NCBI GenBank assembly: GCA_023055505.1
Contig: JALIRH010000004.1
Span: forward strand, 23,431,368-23,495,367
Length of the DNA: 64,000 nucleotides
Direction of reading: 5' to 3'
Source of the DNA: Callipepla californica brunnescens
Taxonomy: Eukaryota; Chordata; Aves; Galliformes; Odontophoridae
The notes under the pieces were generated by a model. It was given only the letters and a program-made list of their open reading frames with translations, had not been told where the DNA came from and did no database searches. The first letter of the stretch is position 1; the number at the start of each line of letters is the position of its first letter. Both the position numbers and the translations under genes were made by a program. Positions 36,201 through 49,156 of this stretch are shown here, in pieces.

Positions 36201-39200
36201 TTATCTGGTTGATAATGAAGTAACATTTCACTCACATTTTCTCCCTGTATTGGCCTAATCTGACATCTTAGGGCTCTTCCTTATACTCATGTCTCTTTAC
36301 CCTTTTAACTCACTAGGAAATAAAATTACAGGTGGATTCCTATTAATTTTAATCTCACCATCTCCACAGTTTTATTCAGCTGTAAATGATCTGGACATAT
36401 GGGCAAATCAGGTGTTACACAAATAAACCCATCCAGGCAACCTTACAGTTTCTTTTGCTGAGGTCACTCTGTTTGAGATAAGGATTAGGACCTTATTACA
36501 GTTATCCTGTACCTCAAGGTTCTGTCCATAAGCCTTGCTTTTCCTTTTTACCTTTGCTACCAGGAATAGCCATTGTTTTCACTAGTATTCCTTTGTGTCT
36601 ACCTAGGCTACAGAATATTTAGGGTTGAGACTGGAGCCTTTAATTTTATCCTTTACATGGCAAGCATGACGGAGTAATTACTGGATGGTTGTATACTTTG
36701 ACATGGGATTTATATTGTTTCCTAACAGAAACCAAAAAAGCTGGTACAAACCTAATGTAAAATAGTTTATTCATAGGCTAAATAAAACATGGACTGTGAA
36801 GGTTGAACTTTTGACTGAATTTTAAGGCAATTTTGAAGCATACGGACAGGATAAATTTGTTGGCTATTCAGAGGCTGTATACTTTTGTCCACTAAGATCT
36901 GTTTAAACAAACAAGTATCTACCAGCTTACTTCCATATTCCATTTCTTGCCCTATACTATTCATGCTGCTGGATGCTCTTGAAGCTTATGTTTCAACAGT
37001 ACAGGGGAAAAAATCCCCATAAAGCTTTGAGATTCTTCAAGATAAGAGGTGCTATGCAAGTTGTTACCAGATTCTCTGTTAAATATATTAAACTGATGAC
37101 AGGCAGCAAAGGAGTTGTGGTTACCTCTCAGCATAACAAAGTTTGCCTTAGGTGGGAACATTCTGTTTACTGAACACTTCATTCACCCCCCAGTGAAAAA
37201 CCAGCGATGGCATTTGCTGTTTTCATAACAACCCAGGAGAACACTGACTGACAGGCTGCTACCCCCTGATGGCTAAACAGTGAAGGAGAAATAATGTGAG
37301 AAACAACTTCACTGAAAATAACCACAGCCATCACCAGAGCACATGTGCTCATTCCGGTCATAGGTCTATTTCCCTGCAGCAAATCCCCAGTTCACCTCCC
37401 ATAGCAGTAGACTGTTGCTGTAGCTTTGCAGCATTGCCACTTTCCCTTCCTTTTTTCAACTGTGTAAACCAACTTTCAAGCAAGATGGATATTAATAAAG
37501 AAAACTGATGCCCAGGTGCCTAAATGACCTGAGAATCAAGTTCAGAAAATTATTTCCAGTTCATTTCCATCCTCAAAGTTAGTAACACTGCCATTCTCTA
37601 CTTATGGGTGTGGGGGGGGGAAGAAATCAGATACAAGAACTAGACTTAAAAACTAGTAGTACAATGAAACAGAAAGCCTCCAGGCAAACCTAAGTACTGT
37701 CTGTGCCACCAGTCTAAATATAGAACTGAGGAATCACAAAATCCAGGACTCCCTGCAAAGCAGCAGTGCTGTGAGCAAGAAGGCAGACAGCTGCCAAAAC
37801 TGAAAAGTGTCCCAGTAAAGATAAAAACCCGCTTCAGCTGGCAAGGATGGAAAGAACAAGCAAGGAGCTTACTTGGATCAGGCAGCTCTATATCAGTTAT
37901 TACATTGTGGAAGTAGCAAAAGTAATAAAAATCCTGATGCAAGCAGTCATAAGAGCAAACCAAAATAGCATCCACTGTCTGAGTGAGTGGTTTCTCTTAA
38001 TTCTGAGCACAGAAAGCAGAAATCAGCAAGTATGCCCAGTAGCACTGAAAGATTTGAAGGTATTCCTGTGAAGCCACCTGCCAGTGTGGGCAAGAGTGAT
38101 TAAGCACAGCAAGATCCAAGAGAGGCTTTTCAAAGAACTCTGCAGTCAAATTTCACAGACCAGTGTATGTATGGATGTGGTTATTTGTGATTATGTATGT
38201 ATATTAGTCTGACTGGGACTCAGCAGGGTAGCTAAAAAGGCATGAAAGGAACATGCACAGAGATGAAGTCAAGAAATTAAGCAGAACAGATCAGTACCTC
38301 AGGGCACATCTTTTTACCTGGCATTTTCAGAGTACCTAAAAAAGCCTCTCTGTGCCCAAATTGCTGTTGCTTCTCTGGATGACTAACTCAGGCAGCAAGT
38401 TTCTCAAGAGATTTTGAAGACTAATCATGGGGTTTCTTTAAGTGACTATTACAAATATGTTTTGCTTGATGCAGAGATTGCACATAGATCTATATTTTAG
38501 ATGAGTTAGTCCAGAAACTGAACTTACTGCTGAAGTTGAACCTGCTTTAGCAATAAGAAAAATCCCTTAAGTTGTTTACAGTGAATACTTCCAAGCCAAG
38601 AAACACAGAAGAGTGATGCAGACCATCTGTTTTGCTAAAAGAATTGCAAGTAACATTAAAGAAAACTGTGTCTGGGGAACAGTAAAACCTCTTGAAGAAG
38701 CAAATGGCTTCTCACCAAGTATAGAGCAAAGTCCTACTGCTGGACTCTCAGCCTGATCTGAACTTGAAATCTTGAGGCTTGTAGGCTCCAGTTGCAGTTT
38801 GTGTATCAAAACAAACAGCTTAAACTGTGAAGTCAAGCACTTAGCATTTGGAAATCTGATTGAGATCCAACTTATGTATTGGAATGTTTGTCAAAACAGA
38901 GGGAATTAGGTTTATCTGTGTCGTATTTGAACAAATATTCTCTTCCAGGCCTGAGTCCATTCCTTGCATCAGCACTGCTAGGATTTCTAAATAATTCATA
39001 GGAAAACTGAAGAACATATATGGTGTGCCAACTTCTCTCAAGAGAGAATGAATACACGCTGATAAGAAGTGTACAAGTTGAGAAAGAGTGAAAATTCTGA
39101 GGAAAAAAGTATTCAGCATGCTGAAGTAATTAATACCAGATTAACCCAAAGGTTACTGAGAAAACTGGTGGTCATGGGGTAGCTGCAATACATCTGCCAG

Positions 39201-41734
39201 AAGCTGGAGAAAGAGGATGTGGCAACAACAAGCACAAGCGTGTGGCTGAAGAGCCACAAAGTAGAGCAAGGAACAATCAGCTTTGTGATTGTGAGAGGAG
39301 ATTTTAACTGTTACAGTCCACTGTAATGGAGGCCATACCATGGTGAATCCTCTAACAAAAACACTCTTTCCTTGTTTCTGTGCTTCTTCCCTTGCTGACT
39401 TTCCTAAGGCTCAGATCTCCTATTAACACATCTCCCATACACTCCCTCCATTTTTAGAGGGACAGCTGCCCTGAGGAACACATCTTCCATTTGCTGAAGA
39501 AAACACCCTCACCACCGCATCACTCAACTTGATCCAAACTGAGCTACTTGTTTTCCAGCCTTTTTGCATCTGCTAAGAAGGAAAACAAACTCCAGCATCC
39601 CTTGGCACTGCCCAGGCATACTAGAAACACTGATGTATGTTCTATTTCATCCAAATAGAGTCTATAAAAAAGACTGAAGTTCTTCCACTGGAGAAACACC
39701 TGGAAGATGGCATTCAGACACAGGTCTCCCCTGCCCACTTATCAGTATCTCACACGTACCTGATGTTTTACCACACCCACCAGATGGCAAGTTTTTAACA
39801 CCCAAGAAAGAACCCGTACAAACTGACAGAATAAGCCAAACTCCTGTGATTACTAAAAAACCTCTCTTAAAAACAGCTTTTTCCTCAGATTTGATTCTAT
39901 TTTGTGTATTATCCTTCACAGGTTTGAACAGATGAGGTTAATAGACACAAAATTGCTGATGAATCTTTTCCCAAAGGTCTACCCCCAAGCACAGGGCTCA
40001 GAACTCCACTGCCACTGAGACCTTTCTCCCCCTGTAATTACCAGCTTCTGGGGCACCTCATTTACAAACGCTGCCTGTCACTTCTGAAATCCTGGTCAGG
40101 TCTACTGGTTCAGTGGCATATTATTCCACTTATTCCTCCGCAATCAGAGCCACATACCCATGGCCTGCTTCAAAACCAGCCAGATCTTTATATCCTACTG
40201 CAATTAGGACACACAAATGTACAGTCAACAAATATGTAGAAGTTCCCAGTTATTTCAGCTTACGTTCATCTCACTAGTAGGTTGTCATTGTTCATGCATC
40301 TTTAAGGAAATTTTCCCAAGTGAGTTGACTCCAAGCAACAAGAACACTGCAGAGCCTGTCTACATCAGGAAGCATTTGCTTGAGCTCCCTTCCCATGGTA
40401 AGGGCTTGCATACAAGTGGAAATTTACTACAGTTGTACATTCTAAAATGACTCTTGGTGTGAATCTAGGCTTGTAATAGCTCTGGGCTTATGCTGAAATA
40501 GTTATTCCCTAATGCCTGTTCTGATTATTTTAAGTACAAACCAAAGCAGTAGCTCAGCCAGAAGCAGCAGCAGAAGTGCTGGAGTAAACAGGGCGCTGAC
40601 AGCTGCTGGTGTTTTACATAGGAGGTCACAGAGCCCTAGTTTGAGCTGGATTGCTTTAAATGTTAGTTATTGCCTAGAGCTCTGTTTACAGTAATGCTCC
40701 CTTCCCTCTGAGGTGAACTGCTATAAGCGACAACAGAAAATTTCAGTTGAAAAAATTAAGTATCATTAGACATAGCTAAAGGAAAGATGTTTAAGGAAAT
40801 TACAGTAACACTTTCAGTCTATCAAAGTGTCGGCAGTAGGCAGTGATGTTGCTACAGATTAGTAAGAAATCAAAGGCAGTTATGTAACCTCAGCTATTGT
40901 ATTAAGGACCTTCCAAGCATGCAGTCATTCTCAAAACAAGCATCTGACCTAAATGACTTCTCTAATAACTTCTGTTCGGTCTGTTCATTTCACCACCTTT
41001 CTGCCAAATCCAGTATCTTCTTATCAGCACAGTGAAGCACAGCCTGAAGGTGAAACTTCCTTCAAGACTTGCTACCTTCCTGCCCCCCTTATTACCCTTT
41101 CCAGACTTGGGTAGTAGTAGCAGCTAGCCCTGATAGCACTAGCTGCATGTTGCTGCCCTCCTGCCAATGGACCAGCTTAGCATGCAAGTGACATTTTAGA
41201 ATTTCTCTTCAGAGAAAGGCACTGAGTCTCAGAACTCAGGTTGCTTCACCCTGCAACTGACTCCTCTTCACCTTCTGGTGTCTACACTATTTTTGGCCCT
41301 CACAATGAATTGCAGCCCTGAATCCCCTCAATTACCACAGATAGTACTCCTCTACCAAGACATCAGATGAATATGTATTTATTAATAGCTAGCATTACAA
41401 ATCAACTTGGAAAAAAATTGCCTACAAGTTTTTAATTTTAATGTCATATCAGCTGAGCTTTGAACAAAAAAACCTTACGTTACAATGGGAATTACAAATT
41501 GTTTCTATCACTCAACAGTCCTTCTCCCTGATATCTGAAAGCTGGCAGTAGGAAACAGGACTTTGAAGTCAGTTTGGAGGGTTCAGAAAAAGTGCCCTAT
41601 GAGGATCAATACCACACTGATTAAGAACATAGTGGGGGAGACAGTAAGATTCCTATGGGACAGGACAAACCAGCCACCCTACTTTGTGTACACCAGATGA
41701 TGCATCCTTGCATAAGGGCTACCTGGGCTACCAG

Positions 41735-41767
41735 GTATATATCTCCAGAGTAGCTGGAGATATATAC
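41735..41767. repeat. Perfect 14-bp inverted repeat, 5-base loop
   Basis: The arm GTATATATCTCCAG (41735-41748) and its exact reverse complement CTGGAGATATATAC (41754-41767) flank AGTAG. It is directly preceded by a short direct repeat (GGGCTACC near 41717 and 41725). This is the longest perfect spaced stem I noticed in the window. Confidence 0.9.
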
Positions 41768-41794
41768 TGTTGTCATTGGCAGTTCCTGCTTAGC

Positions 41795-41821
41795 AAAATA
41801 AAAATAAAAATAAAAATAAAT
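41795..41821 (+). repeat. AAAAAT hexamer microsatellite
   Basis: About four head-to-tail copies of an A5T unit lie 28 bp after the inverted repeat at 41735-41767. Confidence 0.85.
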
Positions 41822-43295
41822 CCCTGTAACAATAGGATCAGCTGGAGGGACTGCAGCCACAAAACCTTTAGTAAAACTCATACTGGGTTTGATGCCAATG
41901 ATGACTCTTATGCCTTGTACTGCCGTGTGTCATCTAAGCCCATTGAATACCTTTCAGTTTCAGGGTGACAATTCCTACCAGCAGAGTATGGTTTAAAACA
42001 AAGCAAATCTTCTGCGAGTGGGAAAGGCTCTATCCACAAACAAGGAGGTAACACATTTCTGCATGAAGTGAACTACACTGTTACTCTGCCCATTAACACT
42101 GTATGCTTTCGGCAGCAGATGCTCGGATTCCTGCATACTTATTATCATTAGATGTTGATCTGCTTTCTTACTATCCCTTGACAAGGCCAAGGATGCCTGG
42201 AAGACAATCAATACAGATTGATTGTTGTCCTACAGATCTCACATTTCCATCCCAAATTAACATAGTCACAAGAAGTATCTATCTGGGAACTTGTGTTAAT
42301 ATTCTACCACTCAAGTGTCTGAAGTATAATCCACTCCTCCCAACCAAGGGAGTGACCCCTTCTTCAGCCATGATTTGTCCCTTTGGGAAGAGACTTGCAA
42401 TAGCGATAGCATTTGTGTAAAAGAAAGATGTCTACTACATTGTTATTAACAGCTAATGTGACACTGAAGCAAATACGGACTTGCAAAAGCTTAGCTTCTG
42501 ATCTTATAGCTCTTTGGGCAAAGCAACAGGAGACTAAGAGCAGGAAAAGAGAAAAAAAGTATGGAGACAGCATTGTCCTCTCCAGGCTATACTCCAATCT
42601 CAGAGTAAAAGTTAAAACAGTCTGGTTTGTATGGAATGAAACCTGACCAAGAAAAAGCATCCTAGGTACAGGGAAGAAAAACGCAAGGTCCCTAGTGTTA
42701 GAACAGAAAAAAGTACAAGGTTATTAGGATAAGAGGTCTCTACACTTAAAAAGCAAAGCTGTTGCAAAGAAGTTAGACTCCACCTGGTGTCTTCATAGGA
42801 GAAATGCTAAGTTCTGTTAGAAGCTATATGTTGCTTAGAAGAATCTATAATGTTCAGACTACAGAAGTCACAGCAAGATTTCTGTAATATAAGATACAAG
42901 ATTGCAAGTCTCACTTGGTAGTACTACTCTTTTTCTCTCTTAAGTGCAGAGCTACAGGTCACCCCCATTCACCTAAACATCTTTAAGTGCCACAGCCCTG
43001 GGGACATGATTTATGCAACACATACATACACAGTAAGCACTCAGACATATTTCCAAAGAAGAATGAAGGCACACTGATTAAACTAAGGTTACTCACTACA
43101 CAGGACTATAACTGCCTTCATCACAATACAGCACCTAGAACTAGCCACTGTGGCAAAGCACACAAATTAAACATGAGATAGGTATTTTGTTGTTAGCATA
43201 TGTTCTGATTTCTATACAGAAAGTGGTTTTATATATTCCAGCAAGTAACTAGCAGTCAGCACTAAGTGCACCACTGTGTCCACTCAAAGGCAGCA

Positions 43296-43808
43296 AAGGA
43301 GTACTGTGTCCAAATGTGGAGTCCTCAGTACAGGAGGGACATGGAACTGCTGGAGCAAATCTAGAGGAAAGCTACAAAAGTGACCCACAGGATGGAACAC
43401 TTCTCCTGCAAGGACAGGCTGACAGAGCTGGAACTGTTCACCCTGCAGAAGAGAAGGCCCTGGGAAGACCTAATAGTGACCTTCCTATATCTAAAGGGAG
43501 GCCAAGAGAAAAAAAACAGAACAGGTTCCTCAGCAGCAACTGTTGTGATAGGATAAGGTGAAATGCTTTTAAATTATGAGAGGGGAGACTTCGAAAAGAG
43601 TTCTTTTAGAATAAAATAATAAATATAGTGAAGCACTGAAACACATTGCTCAGAGAGGTGGTAGGATCCCAGCCCTAGAGACACTCAAGGTCAAGCTGAC
43701 AGGGCTCTGAACATTGCACTCTCATCGTATGTGCCCCTGTTCTTTACAGGGGAGTTGGGCTAGGTGACCCTTAGGGGTCCCTTCCAACCCAAACAATTTT
43801 GTGACTCC
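43296..43808 (+). mobile_element. CR1 LINE, 3' half-kilobase
   Basis: About 510 bp follow the CR1 3' region in order: CCTCAGTACAGGAGGGACAT, then CAAGGACAGGCTGACAGAGC, GCAGAAGAGAAGG, CATTGCTCAGAGAGGTGG, GGGGAGTTGGGCTAGGTGAC and the terminal CCCTTCCAACCC. The first part would derive from the end of the reverse-transcriptase ORF, the rest from the 3' UTR. Several indels and an A-rich expansion mark it as inactive. Short frames inside it are relics. Confidence 0.92.
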
Positions 43809-44069
43809 TTGGTCTAGCATTGAAACTTCAGCATTCATTTCCAGACTTTGTGCACTGTTTTCTACTTGTAAACTACACAGATACCAGCACAAAACAGCCA
43901 GTTGGCACAATAAAAAAGACTCACAATGATATAAGGGTCAACATTCTCTTCCACAGCACTCCCTTTGGCTTAGTTTGATACAAGGCTCAGCACACTAGGC
44001 CTTTGCTAATGGCAGGGAAAACCAGAGCCAGGGAAGCAACAAGGAAACTATTCCCCCACACCCCCTTCC

Positions 44070-44091
44070 AAAAAAAAAAAAAAAAAAAAAA
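44070..44091 (+). repeat. A22 tract
   Basis: Twenty-two A directly follow a C-rich stretch (CCCCCACACCCCCTTCC). No retroposon body or target duplication was recognised around it. Confidence 0.9.
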
Positions 44092-45239
44092 TTAACATTA
44101 CCTGAACAAAGAGAGGCATAGCCCATCCAGCAGCAGACACATCTGCAGTATCAAGGCAGAGTTAAAAGCAGTACAGAGACAAGAACTCACAAACTCACTC
44201 ATGGCATATAAAGAAGAACCGTCTAGAGAGAAATTTCTCCCCAGCTGCTTAAATGCAGCCTCCAGGCCAACAGGTGGAGGTGCATGAGTGAAGGCCCTGT
44301 GAGGCTGATGAGGGCAATCAAGGCCTGTTCACCTGCTCCTGGCTCTGGCAAAGCTGAGTGTCAGCCCTCTGGTTTCCATGGGGAGAAAGAGTGTCTGAAG
44401 GGAGCTGATGCAGTATGTGCACATTTATCACAGCTTAGGCACAATTAATGTTTTTGAGGGGTCCCTACTTGAAAGCATTCAGCCCTCTTGGATTTTATGA
44501 GTGAGCTGAACTTCACCAGTGAGGGAAAGTAAGAAATGTGAGCAGTACTTGAAAGCTGAAAATGTTTATGCTTCCTTTTCTCTGACGTCTGTGGTCTTCA
44601 TTTACCTGTCTCCTTGGTTTAGATTACAATCTGTCACAGCTGCAGAAAATACTGAATGCAGTGGGAGGAAAAATGGCATCTGAAGATAAGAGCCTTAGTC
44701 CTGAGATGTGACAGACAGGCTGCCAGTTGCTTCTGCACTATCAGATTCTCCAGATCTCTCAGAAGAGAGCCAACTCAAAGGGGTGTATAATGGTGACTGT
44801 GCAGCGCCCAATATACAACTGCTCAAAGATAAAATGTTTGCTGGAGCTTGAAAAACGTTCAGAGACTTAGCCACGATCTCTTTTACCTGCTTAGTCTTAA
44901 GTTACTTGAAATTAAATGATAATTGAAGTTTGGAAAAGGAATTGTAGCTCTGTGTGATGCAGTGGGTTAATAAACTCTCTACTAGAAAAGTCAACAAAAT
45001 GCTCTTCATTGCTGAAATCCTGCTGAACTTTGAAACTTGACTTGAAACATACCCTGTGTGCCCTGGTACTCCCAAGGGAGTTTGCTGCAGCTTGTGCCCA
45101 AACTTTGTTCCTTGTTCTGAAGAGCACTGTGAATGCCAGCTGACCCACATTTTCTGCCTCAAAGATAGTTGCTGGTTGGTTATGTTATATGGGATTTGCT
45201 TTAGGGACGTACCATATTTGACAGAAATTTGCAGCCCTT

Positions 45240-45560
45240 AAAGCACAAAAAATAATTGCACAAGTAATAACATCTATCAGGTAAAATGTAATAGAAGAGA
45301 TTAAATGCTTAATATTTTATAAACCATATGTAAGCATAGATAAATATTAATAAAAGAGATAAACCTACAGAATTGTGTAGAATGTATGCTTACCTAGATA
45401 TATCTGATAGTATATAAACTTCTATATATATGCATAGTTACAATACTGACTGATAACACTCTTCCATATTTTATGGATAGATACAATACTGATAATCCTC
45501 ATAGGGATCAGTTTCATGTCTAGACTTATAGAGAGGTGACTGTAGCAGGAGATAGATCTA
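45240..45560. other. AT-rich block, possible matrix-attachment-type DNA
   Basis: About 320 bp are dominated by A and T, with TATATA runs, TAATAT-type words and an imperfect repeat of TACAATACTGA near 45438 and 45482. Such composition is seen in scaffold-attachment regions and easily unwound DNA. The role is inference from composition only. Confidence 0.3.
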
Positions 45561-48500
45561 TATACATACAGAGGTTTTAATGAACTGTTTGGAAGCTTCT
45601 ACAGAAAAAATGGTTGACAGCTAGAAGTAAGAATGCTACAGAAAACATCTGGTATACCTGTATTCAAGAATTCCTACTCCTTTTCATCTGCATGAATACT
45701 CTATTGGCTGTAAGAAGGAAAGGTATTATGAGTTCTTATCTTATGTCTTATTTCATTTTTATCTTCATAGAAATCATTTACGCTACCGAACACATCTTGT
45801 ACTATTCAGATAATATTCTCAATATTCCTCCCATATGGCCTGCATGCTGAGCAAGAAAGCCAGCAATCTACAGGTTGATGGGACTTGCAGATATCAGTAG
45901 CTGGTGAACCTTTAGTCCTTGAAACTACAGGCAAGGTGCTGCATTACCAAGTGTCTGAGGAGGAATGATATAGTGCAGCGCTATGACATTTGCACCTTAG
46001 CCAACTGCAGTCATGTCTTGTGCTGTTTAAAACAATGAGGTTTGTAGGAAATTTACACTCCAATTCATTTGTTTATTTTACCAAGGAAGATGATTCAAAT
46101 CCAAGAGCTTGCAAGGCATTATGTCTAGTAAGATAGCTGAGGGGATAATATTTACTGGAGAAATCTAAGACAGTCATGAAAGGATCTTGAGAAATCTGAG
46201 TGTATAAATAGTTACGGCTACATCTACATCTTCATCTTTAGAGAAAGTGGTAACATCTGGAACTGCCTCCTCTAGCATTTTGCTTGCAAAGGAGGCAAAA
46301 AGATAGCAAGAAACTGCTGCACCAACTAAGCCTTACTAAGACAGTAGAGAGGAACTGTCAAGCAAAACAAATTTCAGTTTCTTGGATGTAGCAAGGAATA
46401 TCAGATGCTGCTAAGTCACCAGCTTGATTTCAGGCAATGACTGCCAGGAAGTGAATTGCTTTTTGATGACTTGCCTTCATCTCAAGTGCAGGAACCTGGG
46501 CTGCAGGGAAGCAAAGCCTACTACTCACTGATTGCCCCTTCACAATGCTGCCTGACAGACCTGCCCTACTGCTGTGTCAGCAGGGAGGGATCCATCCAGA
46601 ACAGAGCTTCCTTGGCTCTGTCTCCAAAGCGAGCTGAGTGCACTGTGCACTGGGGACAGAAGCTTGAAATGCTGCATTTCAGATTTAGAAGGCAGGTGAG
46701 GATTTCTCCAAATAAAAGAAGTACAGCACAAAAAAGGATGCAGAGCAGGCTTGCACAGACAGATAAGTTCCTCTTTTTATAGCAGTAGCTCAAAAAAAAC
46801 CTTAGTCAGGAGCAGATATCCTCTTTTTAGACATGCAGGCTTGCCTCCCAGAATTAATGATCTGAGTTAGAGAATATCAAGTGATTGAAAGCTCACAGGC
46901 TGGATACTATGCAATTGGGATGCTTAAATAGTCCACATAGCATATTCGGAATTCCGTTTTAGTGACAGCTTTTAGCCCTCATTGCTGGAAAAAGAATCTC
47001 ATAGATGGAAACTCACTGTGAAGTGGCACAGTATTCTCTTTTCAGAGCTGTAAACTGGGTCAAATAGTAACTGAAACTGGGAATCTCCTTTCCTTAATTA
47101 CAGCATAGCTGCATATACCATCACGACTTTTCAATATTGATTACAAAGAGCACATCAAAATAACCTTAACATTTCAAATCTTAGAAAATTTTTGAATTCA
47201 TTCTGCATACACAAGTCTGATTTAGCATTTTTTGCATGTGTGTTATTACACCAATGTGATAATGTATGGTTACCTGACCTGGTGAGCATTTCTCAGAACC
47301 CTTGCCTCTTTTAGGCAGAACCTAAAATGAGCTTGTTTTTCTCCTGAATGATGCTGAGTAACATTATGCTTATGTGAAAATTACTGCTGAAAGGTTTTAT
47401 TATTGCAGGAAAGGGGATATATTTTTCACCTATTTTTGCTTCTCTCTGAATCTGAGTGAGATGGGAACACTAAGCAATTTTCTACTGCAAACTGCAACAA
47501 CCCTAATATGAGGTAAAAGAACCAATACCTTCTAGATGCTAGCCTTGCTCTGAGAGAAATTCAGATGAAATCCTTAACAAGAACCAATTAGCTAAGCTTT
47601 AGTAACCAGCCTAAGAATTACAAGGCCTGCCAGCCTGAGTGTAAGGAGACAGAGAAGCATTCTTTGACCAAGTGTAAATCTCATTTTAAATGAGATTATA
47701 AGTACTCTGACTAGCTGACCCGATTTTGCTTATGTGTATAATGCTCCCTGCTTGCAAAATTGTAACTCCTGTTGGTGTCAGCAATGGCAATGGTCACTTC
47801 ATTTCTAAAGCAACAAAAGGCACCTTCTCTAACAGTCTCACAGGGGAACTCATCAGGATAGTATATTCACAGTTAAAATAATAGTACATCTTCCAGTAAT
47901 TTAAGTAACATGCCCTTTCCAAAAAGAGAGGAAAGTAAGGAGAAGAGGGAATAAACTCATCAGGGTAGGTAAAATGTTCCAGAGTTTCATCAGCCAGGTC
48001 AGCACATCTGCACAGAAAGCAGCACTTCAGTGGAAACTGGGAGGGGCCAGGCAGGGGTTTTACAATGTTCTGGAGCTAGCACCCAGCTGCATCTCTTGTG
48101 CTCCACTGTTACGGCCCCAGACAATCTCAAAACATGCATAGTAGGTAAGGAAAGGCAAAACCACGTTTGTGGATTCACCTTTTTTCATGTGTTTCATTTT
48201 CAAAATAGCACTTCTAAAACATTTAATAAAACTTCAGAAGCTCATAAATTCCCATTTTTGTGATATTTGACATTTTTTCGAATCAGAATTTTAGATATTC
48301 TTTTCTCCTTCTTTTCCAACCCTTCGTTGCTGCTTTTCAGTTAACTTTCTTATTCTTATTTATTCCACACGTATCGTCTATCCTCCTTATCTGTTCGCCT
48401 CTCATCTCCTGCTCCCCTTTCTAAGTTAAGAGACTAGATAGCCTGGTGATCATTTCGAATTTCCACCCTTCGGTTCATCTGCTTTGAGAAAGCAATTATT

Positions 48501-49093
48501 GGAGAAATAAGAACCTGGGTATAGAAATGCAAATTTTAATTGTCCAGGAAGGATGCGGTATTCCCAGTGACAGGAAAAGACAGTGAGCATGAAAGTAACT
48601 CTTATACGAAACAGCGTAGCACAGTGGGACATGACTAGCACGCGTGGCCCAGCTGGGGAAATGCCCTCTGGTGGTCACGCTGCCACCAGAGCAATCCCTG
48701 CTCGTTATAGATGAGCTGCTCTTAACTAGTTACTTGTGTACTGTTAACTAAAGCGTTTCAGTGTTGCAAGCCTGATTTTAAAGGCTACATCAGAGACCTA
48801 AGTTTGCTGTACGGCAGTATGTTACAAGAGGAAAAACGTGAGTTAAGAAACGTCAGTAATTAATTAATTTCATTAGAAGGAAAAAAAAAAAAAAAGGTTG
48901 TTTGATTTTGGTTTGGATTGTGCAAATGCTTTCAAATCATTTTACTCCTCTAATTAATAAAAAATAAAGCAGGATTCAAAGCAAAAATAGAAAGGCACGC
49001 TTATTTTCTAGTTAGAGTGCTCTGCTTTGATCAGGTATATGCAATTACGTTTTTGGGGGAGTTGAATGTATAGTGTACTGATTTTAGAGACCT

Positions 49094-49156
49094 AATCTGA
49101 ATTTATCTGTATAAAATGAACCACTGAATCTAAATTTATCTGTATCAAATGAACCA
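49094..49156. repeat. Two-copy imperfect 33-bp tandem duplication
   Basis: The two units begin AATCTGAATTTATCTGTAT and AATCTAAATTTATCTGTAT, both continue to AAATGAACCA, and are offset by 33 bp with few mismatches. It is a local duplication with no clear function. Confidence 0.85.

Larger units (their letters stand above)
30248..43295. other. Long non-coding stretch, no gene seen
   Basis: No frame here exceeds about 110 codons. It contains a perfect two-copy 16-bp tandem duplication at 32915-32946, a C9 run at 33171-33179, an A21 tract at 33796-33816, a G9 run at 37612-37620, a degenerate ATGT-rich stretch near 38165-38205, and the hairpin and hexamer repeat listed separately. Isolated good splice-like signals occur (for example minus-strand donors near 32135, 33577 and 35758) but enclose only tiny frames. 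A 16-bp match to the mariner terminal repeat is at 32525-32540. Confidence 0.5.
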
